A stretch of 64,000 bases of DNA, taken from assembly GCF_000306945.1 (NCBI RefSeq), contig NC_018518.1, positions 3,534,001-3,598,000 on the forward strand. Reading direction: 5' to 3'. This stretch comes from Bordetella pertussis 18323 (lineage in GTDB: Bacteria > Pseudomonadota > Gammaproteobacteria > Burkholderiales > Burkholderiaceae_B). A program made the position numbers and the translations under genes. The notes beneath the pieces were generated by a model, which saw only the letters and a list, made by a program, of their open reading frames with translations, ran no database searches and was not told the origin of the DNA. Numbering within the stretch: the first letter of the stretch is position 1; the number at the start of each line of letters is the position of its first letter. Positions 19,051 through 28,061 of the stretch are shown here, piece after piece.

Positions 19051-21048
19051 ATGAACTTCGACAAAACCGTACTGCAGATCTTCGCGAACTACTGCGTGGC
19101 CGCCGCGGAAAGCATGGCGCATACGCTCATGCGCACCGCGCACTCCGCGTTCGTGAAGGAAACCGAGGACTTCTCCTGCACCATCATGACGCCGCGGGGA
19201 CAGACGTTCGCCTCGCCCAAGACGTTGGGCGCGACCTGGTACCCGGGCCTGGATTTCAGCGGCGCCATCGACATGATCGACGGCTACGAGCCGGGCGACA
19301 TCTGCATGACCAACGACGCGTACAGCGGCTATGTGGCCACGCATACGCCCGACATCATGATGTGGAAGCCGGTGTATTACCAGGGCGAGATGGTGTGCTT
19401 CGTGGGCGGCCATATCCACAACACCGACATGGGCGGAGCGGTGCCGGCGTCCCTGTCGCGCACCCTGACCGAGGTGCACCAGGAAGGGATACGCTTCCCG
19501 CCCACCAAGATCGTGCGCCGCGGCGTGCTCAACGAGGAACTGATGCGCCTGATGGAGCTCAACGTGCGCTCGCCCGACCAGAACCGGGGCGACCTGCAGG
19601 CGCAGACGGCCATGCTCATGACCGGCGAGCGCCGCATCGTCGAGATCATCGAGCGCTTCGGACTGCAGGCTTTCAAGGAAGGCATGGCGGCGATGCTCGA
19701 TTATTCGGAGCAGCAGGCGCGCGCCATTGTGCGTGCCATGCCTGACGGCGAATATTTCTTCGCCGAGTACGCCGACGAGGATTCGCTCAACGGCAAGCCG
19801 CTGCGCGTGGCGATCACCCTGCGCATCCGCGGCGACGAGCTGGAGTTCGACTTCACCGGCAGCGATCCGCAGCTGACCTCGTCGCTGAACATGCCCACCG
19901 GCGGCAAGGAGCGCCACGTGCTGGCCCTGGTCGGCCTGAACTACGTGCTGTATTCGCTCAACCCGGAGATCCTGCTCAATGCCGGCATGCTGCGCGTGGC
20001 GCGCTGCATCCTGCCGGAGGGCTCGGTGGTCAATCCGCTGGCGCCGGCGGCGGTGGGCATGCGCAGCCTGACCTGCAAGGTGGTGCAGTACGCCACCATG
20101 GGGGTGTTCTCGCAAGTGGTGCCGGACCGCCTGCCCGCCTCGCCCGCCGGCGGGATGAGCATCGTCAACGTGAAGACGACCGACCGCGACGGCAAGACCA
20201 TCATCGCCGCCATCGAGCCGGTGGGCGGCGGCGCGGGCGGCGATCCGTACAGTGACGGCGCCGACGCGTCCGGGGCCATCGTGGCGTTCCTGCGCAATAC
20301 GCCGGTCGAGATCAACGAAACCGAAGTTCCCATCCGCATCACCCGCTACGGCATGGTGCCCGACAGCGGCGGCCCGGGACGCTACCGCGGCGGCCTGGGC
20401 ACATGCATGGAGTTCCAGGTGTACACGCCCAATTCGGCGGTCACCGCGCGCAACCGCGACCGGTCCCGTTTCGCGTCCTGGAGCGTGCTGGGCGGCAAGG
20501 CCGGCACCGTGTCGCGCTTCCTGCGCAACCCCGGCACCGCGCACGAGGAGGACCTGGGCGTGCACGATTTCATCCACTGCCAGCCGGGCGATGTGATCCG
20601 TCTGGAGGGCTGCGGCGGCGGGGGCTACGGCTCGCCCTGGGAGCGCGATCCGGCCAGGGTGCTGCACGACGTGCGCTGCGGCTACGTGTCGGTCGAGAAC
20701 GCCCGCGGGCAGTATGGCGTGGTCATCGAGGGCGGCGAGGTCAGCCGGGATGCCACGGCGCGGTTGCGCGCCGAACTGGCTGGGCGCGATCCGGCCGTCG
20801 CGCACTATGACCACGGCGCCGGCCGCGACGCCTTCGAGGCGGTCTGGACGCTGGCCCGCTACGAACGCATGACCCATCACCTTGCCGGCGTGGCGCCGAT
20901 CTGGCGCCACTTCCTGAAGATCAAGATCTTCGATGCGCTGGAGCAGCGCCTGGGCGGCAACGTTGCGGACACACGGCCGGAAATCGTCGACGAGATTTTC
21001 GCGCAACTGCTCAAGGCCTGTCCGCAGTTGCAGGCCGCCAGCGCCTGA
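19051..21048 (+). CDS. Hydantoinase B/oxoprolinase family protein
   Basis: Second subunit (665 residues) paired with the preceding HyuA-type protein. Typical HyuB blocks are visible: RTAHSAFVKETEDFSC, NDAYSGYVATHTPDI, GGHIHNTDMGG, and the C-terminal GGGGYGSPWERDP. The frame is open far upstream inside hyuA, but the ATG at 19051 begins MNFDKTVLQIFANYC as family members do. The two subunits presumably form one complex. An FAD oxidoreductase follows after 34 bases. Confidence 0.9.
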   Translation: MNFDKTVLQIFANYCVAAAESMAHTLMRTAHSAFVKETEDFSCTIMTPRGQTFASPKTLGATWYPGLDFSGAIDMIDGYEPGDICMTNDAYSGYVATHTPDIMMWKPVYYQGEMVCFVGGHIHNTDMGGAVPASLSRTLTEVHQEGIRFPPTKIVRRGVLNEELMRLMELNVRSPDQNRGDLQAQTAMLMTGERRIVEIIERFGLQAFKEGMAAMLDYSEQQARAIVRAMPDGEYFFAEYADEDSLNGKPLRVAITLRIRGDELEFDFTGSDPQLTSSLNMPTGGKERHVLALVGLNYVLYSLNPEILLNAGMLRVARCILPEGSVVNPLAPAAVGMRSLTCKVVQYATMGVFSQVVPDRLPASPAGGMSIVNVKTTDRDGKTIIAAIEPVGGGAGGDPYSDGADASGAIVAFLRNTPVEINETEVPIRITRYGMVPDSGGPGRYRGGLGTCMEFQVYTPNSAVTARNRDRSRFASWSVLGGKAGTVSRFLRNPGTAHEEDLGVHDFIHCQPGDVIRLEGCGGGGYGSPWERDPARVLHDVRCGYVSVENARGQYGVVIEGGEVSRDATARLRAELAGRDPAVAHYDHGAGRDAFEAVWTLARYERMTHHLAGVAPIWRHFLKIKIFDALEQRLGGNVADTRPEIVDEIFAQLLKACPQLQAASA

Positions 21049-21082
21049 GGCGCCGATCGCAACGCTACCGATACATACCGTC

Positions 21083-22420
21083 ATGCAACAACTGAAACAG
21101 GCATTGCTGCGCATCGACACGCCCCACACGCCGCCAGCCGAGGTGGATGTGGCCATCATCGGCGCGGGCGCGGCCGGGGTCGCGACCGCGCACGAACTGA
21201 CGCGGCTCGGCGTGCGGGTCGCGGTCATCGAGAAGGGCTGGGTGGCCGCCGAGCAGAGCAGCCGCAATTGGGGGTGGTGCCGCACGCTGGGGCGCGATAT
21301 CCGCGAGCTGGAGCTGGCCAGGCTGAGCGTCGACCTGTGGCGCAGCGTGCAGGCCGATACCGGCGTGGATGCGGGCTTTCGCGAGACCGGCGTGGTGTTC
21401 GTGACCGACGATCCGTCCGAGCTGCGGACCTGGGAGCGCTGGCAGCAGGCCGCCGCCGCGCGCGGCGTGCCGGCCCGGATGCTGTCGGCGCGCGAGGCCA
21501 ACGCCACCCACGCCTGGGGCAAGACGCCCTGGATAGGCGGCATCCGTACCGAGCGCGATGGCTATGCGGAACCGGCGCGCGCGATTCCGCTGCTGGCGCG
21601 CCACGCCATGGACAACGGTGCGCAGGTCATCCAGCAATGCGCGGTCAATGAACTGCTGGTCGAGGGCGGCCGCGTGGCCGGTGTGCAGACCGAGTGCGGC
21701 CTGGTGCGCGCCAGCCAGGTGGTGGTGGCCGGCGGCGTCTGGTCGTCGCTGTTCTGCCGCAAGCACAAGCTGCCCTTGCCGATCCTGCAGGTGCATTCCT
21801 CGGCCTCGCGCAGCAGGCAGTTCGACACCGGCGGGGCGGCGCCGGCAAGAGCGACGCATTTCTCGTTCCGCCACCGCGAGGATGGCGGGCTGACGCTGGC
21901 CAAGAGCGGCCGGGGCACCATGCACGTCGTGCCCGACCTGTTGCGCTACGGCATGAAATTCCGCTCGCTCTACCGCGCCCGCAAGGCCAACGTCAGATTG
22001 TCGATCGGCAGGCAGTTCTTCGCGCAGTGCTGGGACGAGTTTCGCTACTTCCACCTCGACAGGCCTCCCTATGCCCGCCATCGGGTGCTGGATCCCGGGC
22101 CGGACATGGCCCTGGTGCGCAGCGCCTACGAGGACGCAGGGGCCGTGTTTCCCGGCATGGGGCCCGACCTGATCGACCAGGCCTGGGGCGGCGTCATCGA
22201 CAACACGCCAGACGGCATCCCCGTCATTTCCGACGTGGCCCGGATGCCGGGCCTGTATTTGTGTACCGGTTTCAGCGGCCATGGGTTCAGCTCCTCCCTG
22301 GGAGCCGGCCGCTGCCTTGCGCAATGGATCGCGCGGGGGCGCTCCGACCTGTCGCTGGACGCGTTCTCGTACGCGCGCCTGGTCGACGGGCGGCGCCTGC
22401 AACCCAGCATTCTGTATTGA
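21083..22420 (+). CDS. FAD-dependent oxidoreductase (DadA/glycine oxidase type)
   Basis: The 445-residue protein starts with a dinucleotide-binding fold, DVAIIGAGAAGVATAHELTR, and has the DAO family C-terminal block NTPDGIPVISDV followed by GLYLCTGFSGHGFS. Members oxidise the C-N bond of amino acids or N-methyl amino acids. It is the third gene of the hydantoinase-type operon, so it likely oxidises the amino acid or N-methyl amino acid released by ring opening; that link is inference. The start at 21083 was chosen over an upstream open stretch that overlaps the HyuB gene. Confidence 0.85.
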   Translation: MQQLKQALLRIDTPHTPPAEVDVAIIGAGAAGVATAHELTRLGVRVAVIEKGWVAAEQSSRNWGWCRTLGRDIRELELARLSVDLWRSVQADTGVDAGFRETGVVFVTDDPSELRTWERWQQAAAARGVPARMLSAREANATHAWGKTPWIGGIRTERDGYAEPARAIPLLARHAMDNGAQVIQQCAVNELLVEGGRVAGVQTECGLVRASQVVVAGGVWSSLFCRKHKLPLPILQVHSSASRSRQFDTGGAAPARATHFSFRHREDGGLTLAKSGRGTMHVVPDLLRYGMKFRSLYRARKANVRLSIGRQFFAQCWDEFRYFHLDRPPYARHRVLDPGPDMALVRSAYEDAGAVFPGMGPDLIDQAWGGVIDNTPDGIPVISDVARMPGLYLCTGFSGHGFSSSLGAGRCLAQWIARGRSDLSLDAFSYARLVDGRRLQPSILY

Positions 22421-22479
22421 ACGGCCCGCACGTACCGGCGGTCTTGGGCAGTCATCACTTCTGCAAGGGGAATACCAAT

Positions 22480-22590
22480 ATGCGATACAACCGAAGAGCC
22501 TTCCTGGGCGCGATGGCCGCGCTGCCGGCGGCATTGGGCGCCGCACGCCTGGCATCGGCGGCGCCGGCCGGCGAGGCCGGCTATCTGTGA
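22480..22590 (+). pseudogene. Tat-exported protein, 5' fragment cut by IS481
   Basis: Only 36 codons remain. They encode a Tat signal peptide (NRRAFLGAMAALPAALG) ending in an Ala-rich cleavage region (RLASAAPAGE). Translation then runs into IS481 at 22586 and stops at once. An AAGGGGAAT ribosome site precedes the start, and the gene follows the FAD oxidoreductase by 59 bases. In this context it was most likely a Bug-type or other periplasmic substrate receptor for the hydantoinase operon, but the mature part is missing here. Confidence 0.8.
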
Positions 22591-23628
22591 AGATTCAATA
22601 GGTTGTATGCATGGTTCATCCGAACCGGATTTGAGAAACTGGAAATCGCCAACCCCCCAGTTCACTCAAGGAGCCCGGCCGGATGAACACCCATAAGCAT
22701 GCCCGATTGACCTTCCTACGTCGACTCGAAATGGTCCAGCAATTGATCGCCCATCAAGTTTGTGTGCCTGAAGCGGCCCGCGCCTATGGGGTCACCGCGC
22801 CGACTGTGCGCAAATGGCTGGGCCGCTTCCTGGCTCAGGGCCAGGCGGGCTTGGCCGATGCGTCCTCGCGCCCGACGGTCTCGCCCCGAGCGATTGCGCC
22901 GGCCAAGGCGCTGGCTATCGTGGAGCTGCGCCGCAAGCGGCTGACCCAAGCGCGCATCGCCCAGGCGCTGGGCGTGTCAGCCAGCACCGTCAGCCGCGTC
23001 CTGGCCCGCGCCGGTCTGTCGCACCTGGCCGACCTGGAGCCGGCCGAGCCGGTGGTGCGCTACGAGCATCAGGCCCCCGGCGATCTGCTGCACATCGACA
23101 TCAAGAAGCTGGGACGTATCCAGCGCCCTGGCCACCGGGTCACGGGCAACCGACGCGATACCGTTGAGGGGGCCGGCTGGGACTTCGTCTTCGTGGCCAT
23201 CGATGACCACGCCCGCGTGGCCTTCACCGACATCCACCCCGACGAGCGCTTCCCCAGCGCCGTCCAGTTCCTCAAGGACGCAGTGGCCTACTACCAGCGC
23301 CTGGGCGTGACCATCCAGCGCTTGCTCACCGACAATGGCTCGGCCTTTCGCAGCCGCGCCTTCGCCGCGCTGTGCCATGAGCTGGGCATCAAGCACCGCT
23401 TTACCCGACCTTACCGCCCACAGACCAATGGCAAGGCCGAACGCTTCATCCAGTCGGCCTTGCGTGAGTGGGCTTACGCTCACACCTACCAGAACTCCCA
23501 ACACCGAGCCGATGCCATGAAATCCTGGCTACACCACTACAACTGGCATCGACCCCACCAAGGCATCGGGCGCGCTGTACCCATCTCCAGACTCAACCTG
23601 GACGAATACAACCTATTGACAGTTCACA
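22586..23628 (+). mobile_element. IS481 copy 2
   Basis: The 1043-bp element has the same ends as the other copies. Left flank hexamer is GCTATC (22580-22585) and right flank GCTAGC (23629-23634), so there is no matching duplication. The left side truncates a Tat-signal gene whose continuation is not found on the right; the right side is the upstream region of hpf. This is a junction between two previously separate chromosome regions. Confidence 0.95.
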
Positions 23629-23633
23629 GCTAG
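22683..23633 (+). CDS. IS481 transposase (copy 2)
   Basis: The 316-residue DDE transposase is identical in the translated sequence to copy 3, and differs from copy 1 at two positions (GIGRAVPIS, terminal VHS) and from copy 4 at one. Catalytic residues D139, D217 and E253 are intact, so the enzyme should be functional. The terminal Ser codon and TAG stop come from the adjoining target GCTAGC. Confidence 0.97.
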   Translation: MNTHKHARLTFLRRLEMVQQLIAHQVCVPEAARAYGVTAPTVRKWLGRFLAQGQAGLADASSRPTVSPRAIAPAKALAIVELRRKRLTQARIAQALGVSASTVSRVLARAGLSHLADLEPAEPVVRYEHQAPGDLLHIDIKKLGRIQRPGHRVTGNRRDTVEGAGWDFVFVAIDDHARVAFTDIHPDERFPSAVQFLKDAVAYYQRLGVTIQRLLTDNGSAFRSRAFAALCHELGIKHRFTRPYRPQTNGKAERFIQSALREWAYAHTYQNSQHRADAMKSWLHHYNWHRPHQGIGRAVPISRLNLDEYNLLTVHS

Positions 23634-23775
23634 CGCAACTTGTATTGGCCAATAGAGTCTATACACTAGTACTCAAGGATCCCGCACGCGGATCCACCTG
23701 CCCTACAGGAGGACGCCCCCCATTTACCCGCGCTCATGCGCACCCTTTTTTCTCTTTTCGGAAGGAGAGCAGACT

Positions 23776-24114
23776 ATGAACCTGAGCATCTGCGGTCGTC
23801 ACCTCGACGTCACCCTGGCAATCCGGGAATATGTCATGAACAAGCTGGCGCGAGTGCTGCGGCATTTCGATCATGTTATCGATACCCAGGTCATGCTTTC
23901 GGTAGAGCCCCTGCGGCACAAGGCCGAAATCACCATGCGTCTGCGCGGCAAGGATATCCATTGCGAAGCCGTCGACGAGAACCTCTATGCAGCCATCGAT
24001 CTACTGGTCGACAAAATAGACCGTCAGGTCATCAAGCACAAAGACAAGGTTCAGAGCCACTCCGCCGAGTCCGCAAAGCGACAAGCCGCTGCGCTGGCCG
24101 CGCAGCAACCGTAG
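23776..24114 (+). CDS. hpf: Ribosome hibernation promoting factor (short form)
   Basis: The 112-residue protein starts MNLSICGRHLDVTLAIREYV and has the sigma-54 modulation/S30EA fold that binds the 30S decoding centre and promotes 100S dimers in stationary phase. It lacks the long C-terminal domain, so it is the short form. In related genomes it follows rpoN, which is absent here because IS481 copy 2 lies 142 bases upstream. GGAAGGAG precedes the start. Confidence 0.94.
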   Translation: MNLSICGRHLDVTLAIREYVMNKLARVLRHFDHVIDTQVMLSVEPLRHKAEITMRLRGKDIHCEAVDENLYAAIDLLVDKIDRQVIKHKDKVQSHSAESAKRQAAALAAQQP

Positions 24115-24188
24115 TCCCGCGCCTTGCGAACGCTCGTAGCGTGAGCTTGCCCCCATCGTGATCCGGACCACCGGATCCGTTATCGCGA

Positions 24189-24222
24189 CCGATGTCCCAG
24201 GAAGTACTCCGCGGGACATCGG
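24189..24222. terminator. Hairpin between hpf and ptsN
   Basis: CCGATGTCCC and GGGACATCGG form a 10-base-pair stem around 14 bases, 75 bases past hpf. A smaller palindrome ATCCGG-ACCA-CCGGAT lies just before it (about 24161-24176). Neither has a U run. They may end the hpf transcript or protect its 3' end. Confidence 0.5.
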
Positions 24223-24356
24223 CAAGCAAACTCCCCCATCTGTCCCTCAATTGGTCCTCGTCATGCCGCGTTGCATGCATGCGTCCGCCCTCCCATAATT
24301 GCCCGGTTCGGACTATGCTTGCGCAGTCCCGGCAGGGCAGGAAAGGCAACGATTTT

Positions 24357-24391
24357 TTGCACTGCGACATATAACCATATAATGACCCGCA
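24357..24391 (+). promoter_or_regulatory. Candidate promoter giving a leaderless ptsN message
   Basis: TTGCAC (24357-24362) and TATAAT (24378-24383) are separated by 15 bases. A start point 7-8 bases past TATAAT falls at or next to the ATG at 24391, and no ribosome-binding site precedes either candidate start codon. Spacing is short, so the call is tentative. Confidence 0.45.
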
Positions 24392-24846
24392 TGAATCACT
24401 TGTCGCGCATCCTACCCGCCGGCAATGTCGTGCTCGACATGCTCGCCACGAGCAAGAAACGGGCGTTCGAACAGGCCGGCCTACTTTTTGAAAACCATCA
24501 CGGATTGGCCCGCTCGGTCGTGTTCGATAGCCTGTTCTCGCGTGAGCGGCTGGGCTCGACAGCGCTGGGCCAGGGCGTCGCCGTGCCGCATGGCCGGGTC
24601 AAGGGCCTGGACCAGGCGCTGGCCGCGTTCATCCGCCTGGCCCAGCCCATCCCCTTCGACGCGCCCGACGGCCAGCCGGTTTCCATGCTGCTCTGTCTGC
24701 TCGTTCCCGAAGCCGCCACGCAGCAGCACCTGGACATCCTGGCCGAACTGGCCCAGCTCATGTCCAACAAGCCGCTGCGCGAAGCGCTGGCCAGCGAAAC
24801 CGATCCGGCCGCGGTGCACCGCATGCTGACCACCGGCCAACTCTGA
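24391..24846 (+). CDS. ptsN: Nitrogen-PTS EIIA protein
   Basis: EIIA-Ntr phosphoacceptor of the regulatory nitrogen PTS. The 151-residue form starts MNHLSRILPAGNVVLDMLA; an ATG three codons upstream (24382) is also possible. The active-site histidine is in GVAVPHGRVKG, and LLVPEAATQQHLDIL is the conserved C-terminal block. It sits between hpf and hprK, which follows after 18 bases. EIIA-Ntr regulates potassium transport and stress responses rather than sugar import. Confidence 0.93.
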   Translation: MNHLSRILPAGNVVLDMLATSKKRAFEQAGLLFENHHGLARSVVFDSLFSRERLGSTALGQGVAVPHGRVKGLDQALAAFIRLAQPIPFDAPDGQPVSMLLCLLVPEAATQQHLDILAELAQLMSNKPLREALASETDPAAVHRMLTTGQL

Positions 24847-24864
24847 CGCCACGCGAAACTTGCC

Positions 24865-25791
24865 ATGCTTACGGTCCAGGAACTGGTCGACGACAACGCC
24901 GACAAAATCCCCTTCAGCTGGATCGCCGGCCATGACGCCGCCGACCGGGCCATCCCCGACGACGGCATGGCCGCCGCCGACCTGGTAGGCCACCTGAACC
25001 TGATCCACCCGTCCCGCATCCAGGTGTTCGGCCAGGAAGAACTGGCGTACTACACGCGCTTCGACCTGCGCCGCCGCATGCACCACATGGACGAGCTGCT
25101 GATCGGCGGCGTGCCGGCCATCCTGCTGGCAGACGGCCTGACGCCGCCGCAAGACCTGATCGACCAATGCGCGCAGCACCAGGTGCCGCTGCTGTCCACG
25201 CCCGTGGCGGCCGCCCAGCTGATCGACCTGCTGCGCATCTACCTGGGCAAGAAACTGGCGCCCACCACGACCGTGCACGGCGTCTTCCTCGACGTGCTGG
25301 GCCTGGGCGTGCTGATCACCGGCGAATCGGGCCTAGGCAAGAGCGAACTGGCGCTGGAACTGATCTCGCGCGGCCACGGCCTGGTGGCCGACGACGCGGT
25401 CGAACTCTCGCGCACCGCCCCCGGCGTGATCGAGGGCCATTGCCCGCAACTGCTGCAGAACCTGCTGGAAGTGCGCGGCCTGGGCCTGCTCGATATCCGC
25501 ACCATCTTCGGCGAGACCTCGGTGCGCCGCAAGATGCGCCTGAAGCTGATCGTGCACCTGGTGCGGGCCACCGCGCAGGACAAGTTCGAGCGCCTGCCGC
25601 TGCAGGACATCACCCAGGACATGCTCGGCCTGCCGATCCGCAAAGTCATGCTGCAAGTGGCCGCCGGCCGCAATCTCGCCGTCCTGGTCGAAGCCGCCGT
25701 ACGCAATACCATCCTCAAGCTGCGCGGCATCGACACGCTGGGCGAATTCATGGAACGCCAGGCCATGGCGATCCTGCAAAGCAGCAAGTAA
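24865..25791 (+). CDS. hprK: HPr kinase/phosphorylase
   Basis: Bifunctional enzyme that phosphorylates HPr on serine and reverses the reaction. The 308-residue protein has an N-terminal MurF-like domain, the Walker A loop [15 protein letters not shown] at about residues 152-166, and the family signature [16 protein letters not shown]. With ptsN upstream and rapZ downstream it forms the usual beta-proteobacterial PTS-Ntr cluster, although two cytochrome genes on the other strand are lodged between hprK and rapZ here. Confidence 0.95.
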   Translation: MLTVQELVDDNADKIPFSWIAGHDAADRAIPDDGMAAADLVGHLNLIHPSRIQVFGQEELAYYTRFDLRRRMHHMDELLIGGVPAILLADGLTPPQDLIDQCAQHQVPLLSTPVAAAQLIDLLRIYLGKKLAPTTTVHGVFLDVLGLGVLITGESGLGKSELALELISRGHGLVADDAVELSRTAPGVIEGHCPQLLQNLLEVRGLGLLDIRTIFGETSVRRKMRLKLIVHLVRATAQDKFERLPLQDITQDMLGLPIRKVMLQVAAGRNLAVLVEAAVRNTILKLRGIDTLGEFMERQAMAILQSSK

Positions 25792-25797
25792 CGCCAC

Positions 25798-25828
25798 GGT
25801 GCCTGTCCCCCTTGCGGGGACTGGCACC
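25798..25828. repeat. Palindromic intergenic repeat after hprK
   Basis: GGTGCC-T-GTCCCC, loop CTTGC, GGGGAC-T-GGCACC forms a strong hairpin seven bases after the hprK stop and just before the convergent cytochrome c gene. It is the same repeat family as at 1075-1149 and 49336-49416 and may end both transcripts. Confidence 0.75.
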
Positions 25829-25844
25829 CACACCGAACCCCGCC

Positions 25845-27131
25845 CTACCGCCCCGCTCCGCTCTCCCGCGTGCGTTTCACGTCCAGCGGCGTGACCGCGT
25901 CGGCCTGGTTGCCCCAGCTGTTGCGCACGTACGAAACCAGCATGGCGATGTCGTTGTCCGGCAGCGCCTGCGCGAACGGCGGCATGCCATGCGGGCGCGG
26001 GTTGGCCGCGGTCGCTGGCGCGAAGCCGCCATCGAGCACCATGCGTATCACGTTGGCCGGTTCGGCCGCGATGACGCTGGGGTTGCCGGCCAGCGCGGGC
26101 CAGGCGGGGAAACTGCCCTTGCCGTCGGCCTGGTGGCACTGCGCGCAATGCTGGCCGTACAGCTTGCCGCCCAGCTCCATCACCGTCGCGGACGGGGCGC
26201 CGCGCCTGGCGGGCGGCGACGCCGCCGCCGGCAAGGACTTGAGGTAGGTGCCGATGGCCAGCGCGTCGTCGCCGCTGAGATACTGCGTGCTGCCCAGCAC
26301 CACTTCGGCCATGGGGCCGGCCACGGTCGAGTGCGGCGCGATGCCGGTCGTCAGCAGCGCGGCGATGTCCTGCGCGCTCCAGTCGCCCAGGCCGGTGCCC
26401 GGCTGGCCGGTCAGCGGCGGCGCGTACCAGCCCAGCCCGTCGATCATGCCTCCGCCCAGCGCCTCGGCGGCGCGGGTGGCCCCCAGGCTGTTGCGCGGCG
26501 TATGGCAGGCCGCGCAGTGGCCCAGCCCTTCGGTCAGGTAGCGCCCGCGATTCCACTGCAGCGACTGCCCGGGATCGGCCTGCGGCCCGCCCGGCTCGAA
26601 ATACAGCGCCCGCCACGCCGCCAGCAGCAGGCGCTGGTCGTACGGCGACGCCAGCTCGTGCGGGCGACTGGCCTGGCGCACCGGCTCGACCGTGCGCAGG
26701 AAGGCGTACAGCGCATCGGCGTCGGCGCGCGTCATGCGGGTGTATTCGGTGTACGGAAAGGCCGGGTACAGCAGCCGTCCGCCGGGGCCTTTGCCGTTGT
26801 GCAATACCTGCCAGAAATCGTCGGCGCTCCAGCCGCCGATGCCGGTTTCGGCGTCGGGCGTGATGTTCGGTCCATACAAGGTGCCGAACGGCGTGGGAAT
26901 GGGCGTGCCGCCCGCGTAGGCCTGCCCGCCGCGCGCGGTGTGGCAGGCCATGCAATTGCCGGCCCGCGCCAGGTAGCGCCCTTGCTCGACCAGCTCGTCG
27001 GCTGATCCGGTGGCCGGCGCGGCTTGCGGGCCGGCGGGCACGTGGTCGCGGGTGCCCAGCCAATACAGGGTGGCGACGGCGGCCAGCAGGGCCAGGATGG
27101 CGACGACGAGGACGCGCTTGATGATCTTCAT
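25845..27131 (-). CDS. Tri-haem cytochrome c
   Basis: A 428-residue periplasmic electron carrier with an N-terminal signal anchor (IIKRVLVVAILALLAAVATL) and three CxxCH haem sites: CMACH, CAACH and CAQCH, each in its own cytochrome c domain. The layout matches the cytochrome subunit of membrane-bound alcohol, gluconate or aldehyde dehydrogenases. No dehydrogenase gene is next to it; instead a di-haem cytochrome lies upstream on the same strand, 48 bases away. Electrons probably pass between the two and on to a terminal oxidase. Confidence 0.88.
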   Translation of the reverse strand: MKIIKRVLVVAILALLAAVATLYWLGTRDHVPAGPQAAPATGSADELVEQGRYLARAGNCMACHTARGGQAYAGGTPIPTPFGTLYGPNITPDAETGIGGWSADDFWQVLHNGKGPGGRLLYPAFPYTEYTRMTRADADALYAFLRTVEPVRQASRPHELASPYDQRLLLAAWRALYFEPGGPQADPGQSLQWNRGRYLTEGLGHCAACHTPRNSLGATRAAEALGGGMIDGLGWYAPPLTGQPGTGLGDWSAQDIAALLTTGIAPHSTVAGPMAEVVLGSTQYLSGDDALAIGTYLKSLPAAASPPARRGAPSATVMELGGKLYGQHCAQCHQADGKGSFPAWPALAGNPSVIAAEPANVIRMVLDGGFAPATAANPRPHGMPPFAQALPDNDIAMLVSYVRNSWGNQADAVTPLDVKRTRESGAGR

Positions 27132-27179
27132 GGCCGCCTCCTCAATGCCCCGCCTGGCTGCCGCACTCCAGCGGCAGCG

Positions 27180-27857
27180 TCAGCGAGCCGGCCGGTTGCG
27201 GCGTGTACGGATGTCCCACCGGCTGGCCAGCCAGGCCGACACCGCGCCGATATCCTCGGGCGTCAGCTTGAGCGAGACCTGCGCCATGCAGTCGGGCTCG
27301 GCGGCGCGCCGCAGGCCGTTCTGCCAGCTGCCGATCTGCGCCACGAGGTAATCGCGCGGCAGGCCGAGCAGGCCCGGGATGGCCGGCGCGACGCCGGCCA
27401 GCGATGCGCCATGGCAGGACGCACAGGAAGGGATAGCGCGGGCCGGGTCGCCCTCGCGCACCAGCAAGCGGCCGCGCTCGACCAGGGCGGCCGAGGCTTC
27501 GACGCGCGCCGGCGGCGGATAGGGCACGTCCTGGCCGGCGAAGTATACCGCCATCTCGCGCAGATACGCATCGGGCAGGCCGTTGAGCAGATGCGCCATG
27601 GGCGGATACTGGCGCCGGGCATCGCGAAAATTCAGCAACTGGTGGTACAGATAATCCTGCGGCTTGCCCGCCAGGCGCGGATAGTAGCCGTCGGGGCCGG
27701 CGCGGCCCTGTTCGCCATGGCAGGCCGTACAGGCGGCGACCCGGGCGGCCATGGTGTCGGGCCGCAGCGCGGCCTCGCCCTGGGCCACGGCCTGGGACAT
27801 CGCCAGCATGCCCGCGGCTGCGGCCAGCACGCCACACGCGGCGCGCCAGGCTCGCAT
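27180..27857 (-). CDS. Di-haem cytochrome c
   Basis: The 225-residue precursor has a cleavable signal peptide (AACGVLAAAAGMLAMSQAVAQ) and two CxxCH sites, CTACH and CASCH, in two cytochrome c4-like domains. I chose the methionine at 27857 because it gives a compact signal peptide; the methionine at 27890 would add 11 residues, and neither has a clear ribosome site. It is cotranscribed with the tri-haem cytochrome and divergent from rapZ, across about 200 bases. Confidence 0.82.
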   Translation of the reverse strand: MRAWRAACGVLAAAAGMLAMSQAVAQGEAALRPDTMAARVAACTACHGEQGRAGPDGYYPRLAGKPQDYLYHQLLNFRDARRQYPPMAHLLNGLPDAYLREMAVYFAGQDVPYPPPARVEASAALVERGRLLVREGDPARAIPSCASCHGASLAGVAPAIPGLLGLPRDYLVAQIGSWQNGLRRAAEPDCMAQVSLKLTPEDIGAVSAWLASRWDIRTRRNRPAR

Positions 27858-28061
27858 TGCAATACGCAAATCGGATTTGAAGGCTAACATCGGACTGTCG
27901 AAGTTGACGCGGGCCCGGCCCGCCGGAACGTCGGCCGCTTGGCCGACTGCCAGGATACCCGCCTGCCCGCCATCGGGACAGGCGCAGATCCGGCAGCCGA
28001 GACCATAGCAGATGCCGGCCGGCGCGCACGGGCGATCGAATTCCATGCCACAATCACAGCC

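Noticed and set aside
18994..21543. 849-codon open frame opposite the hydantoinase B gene
   Set aside because: Shadow of the third codon position bias of the sense gene; no motif.
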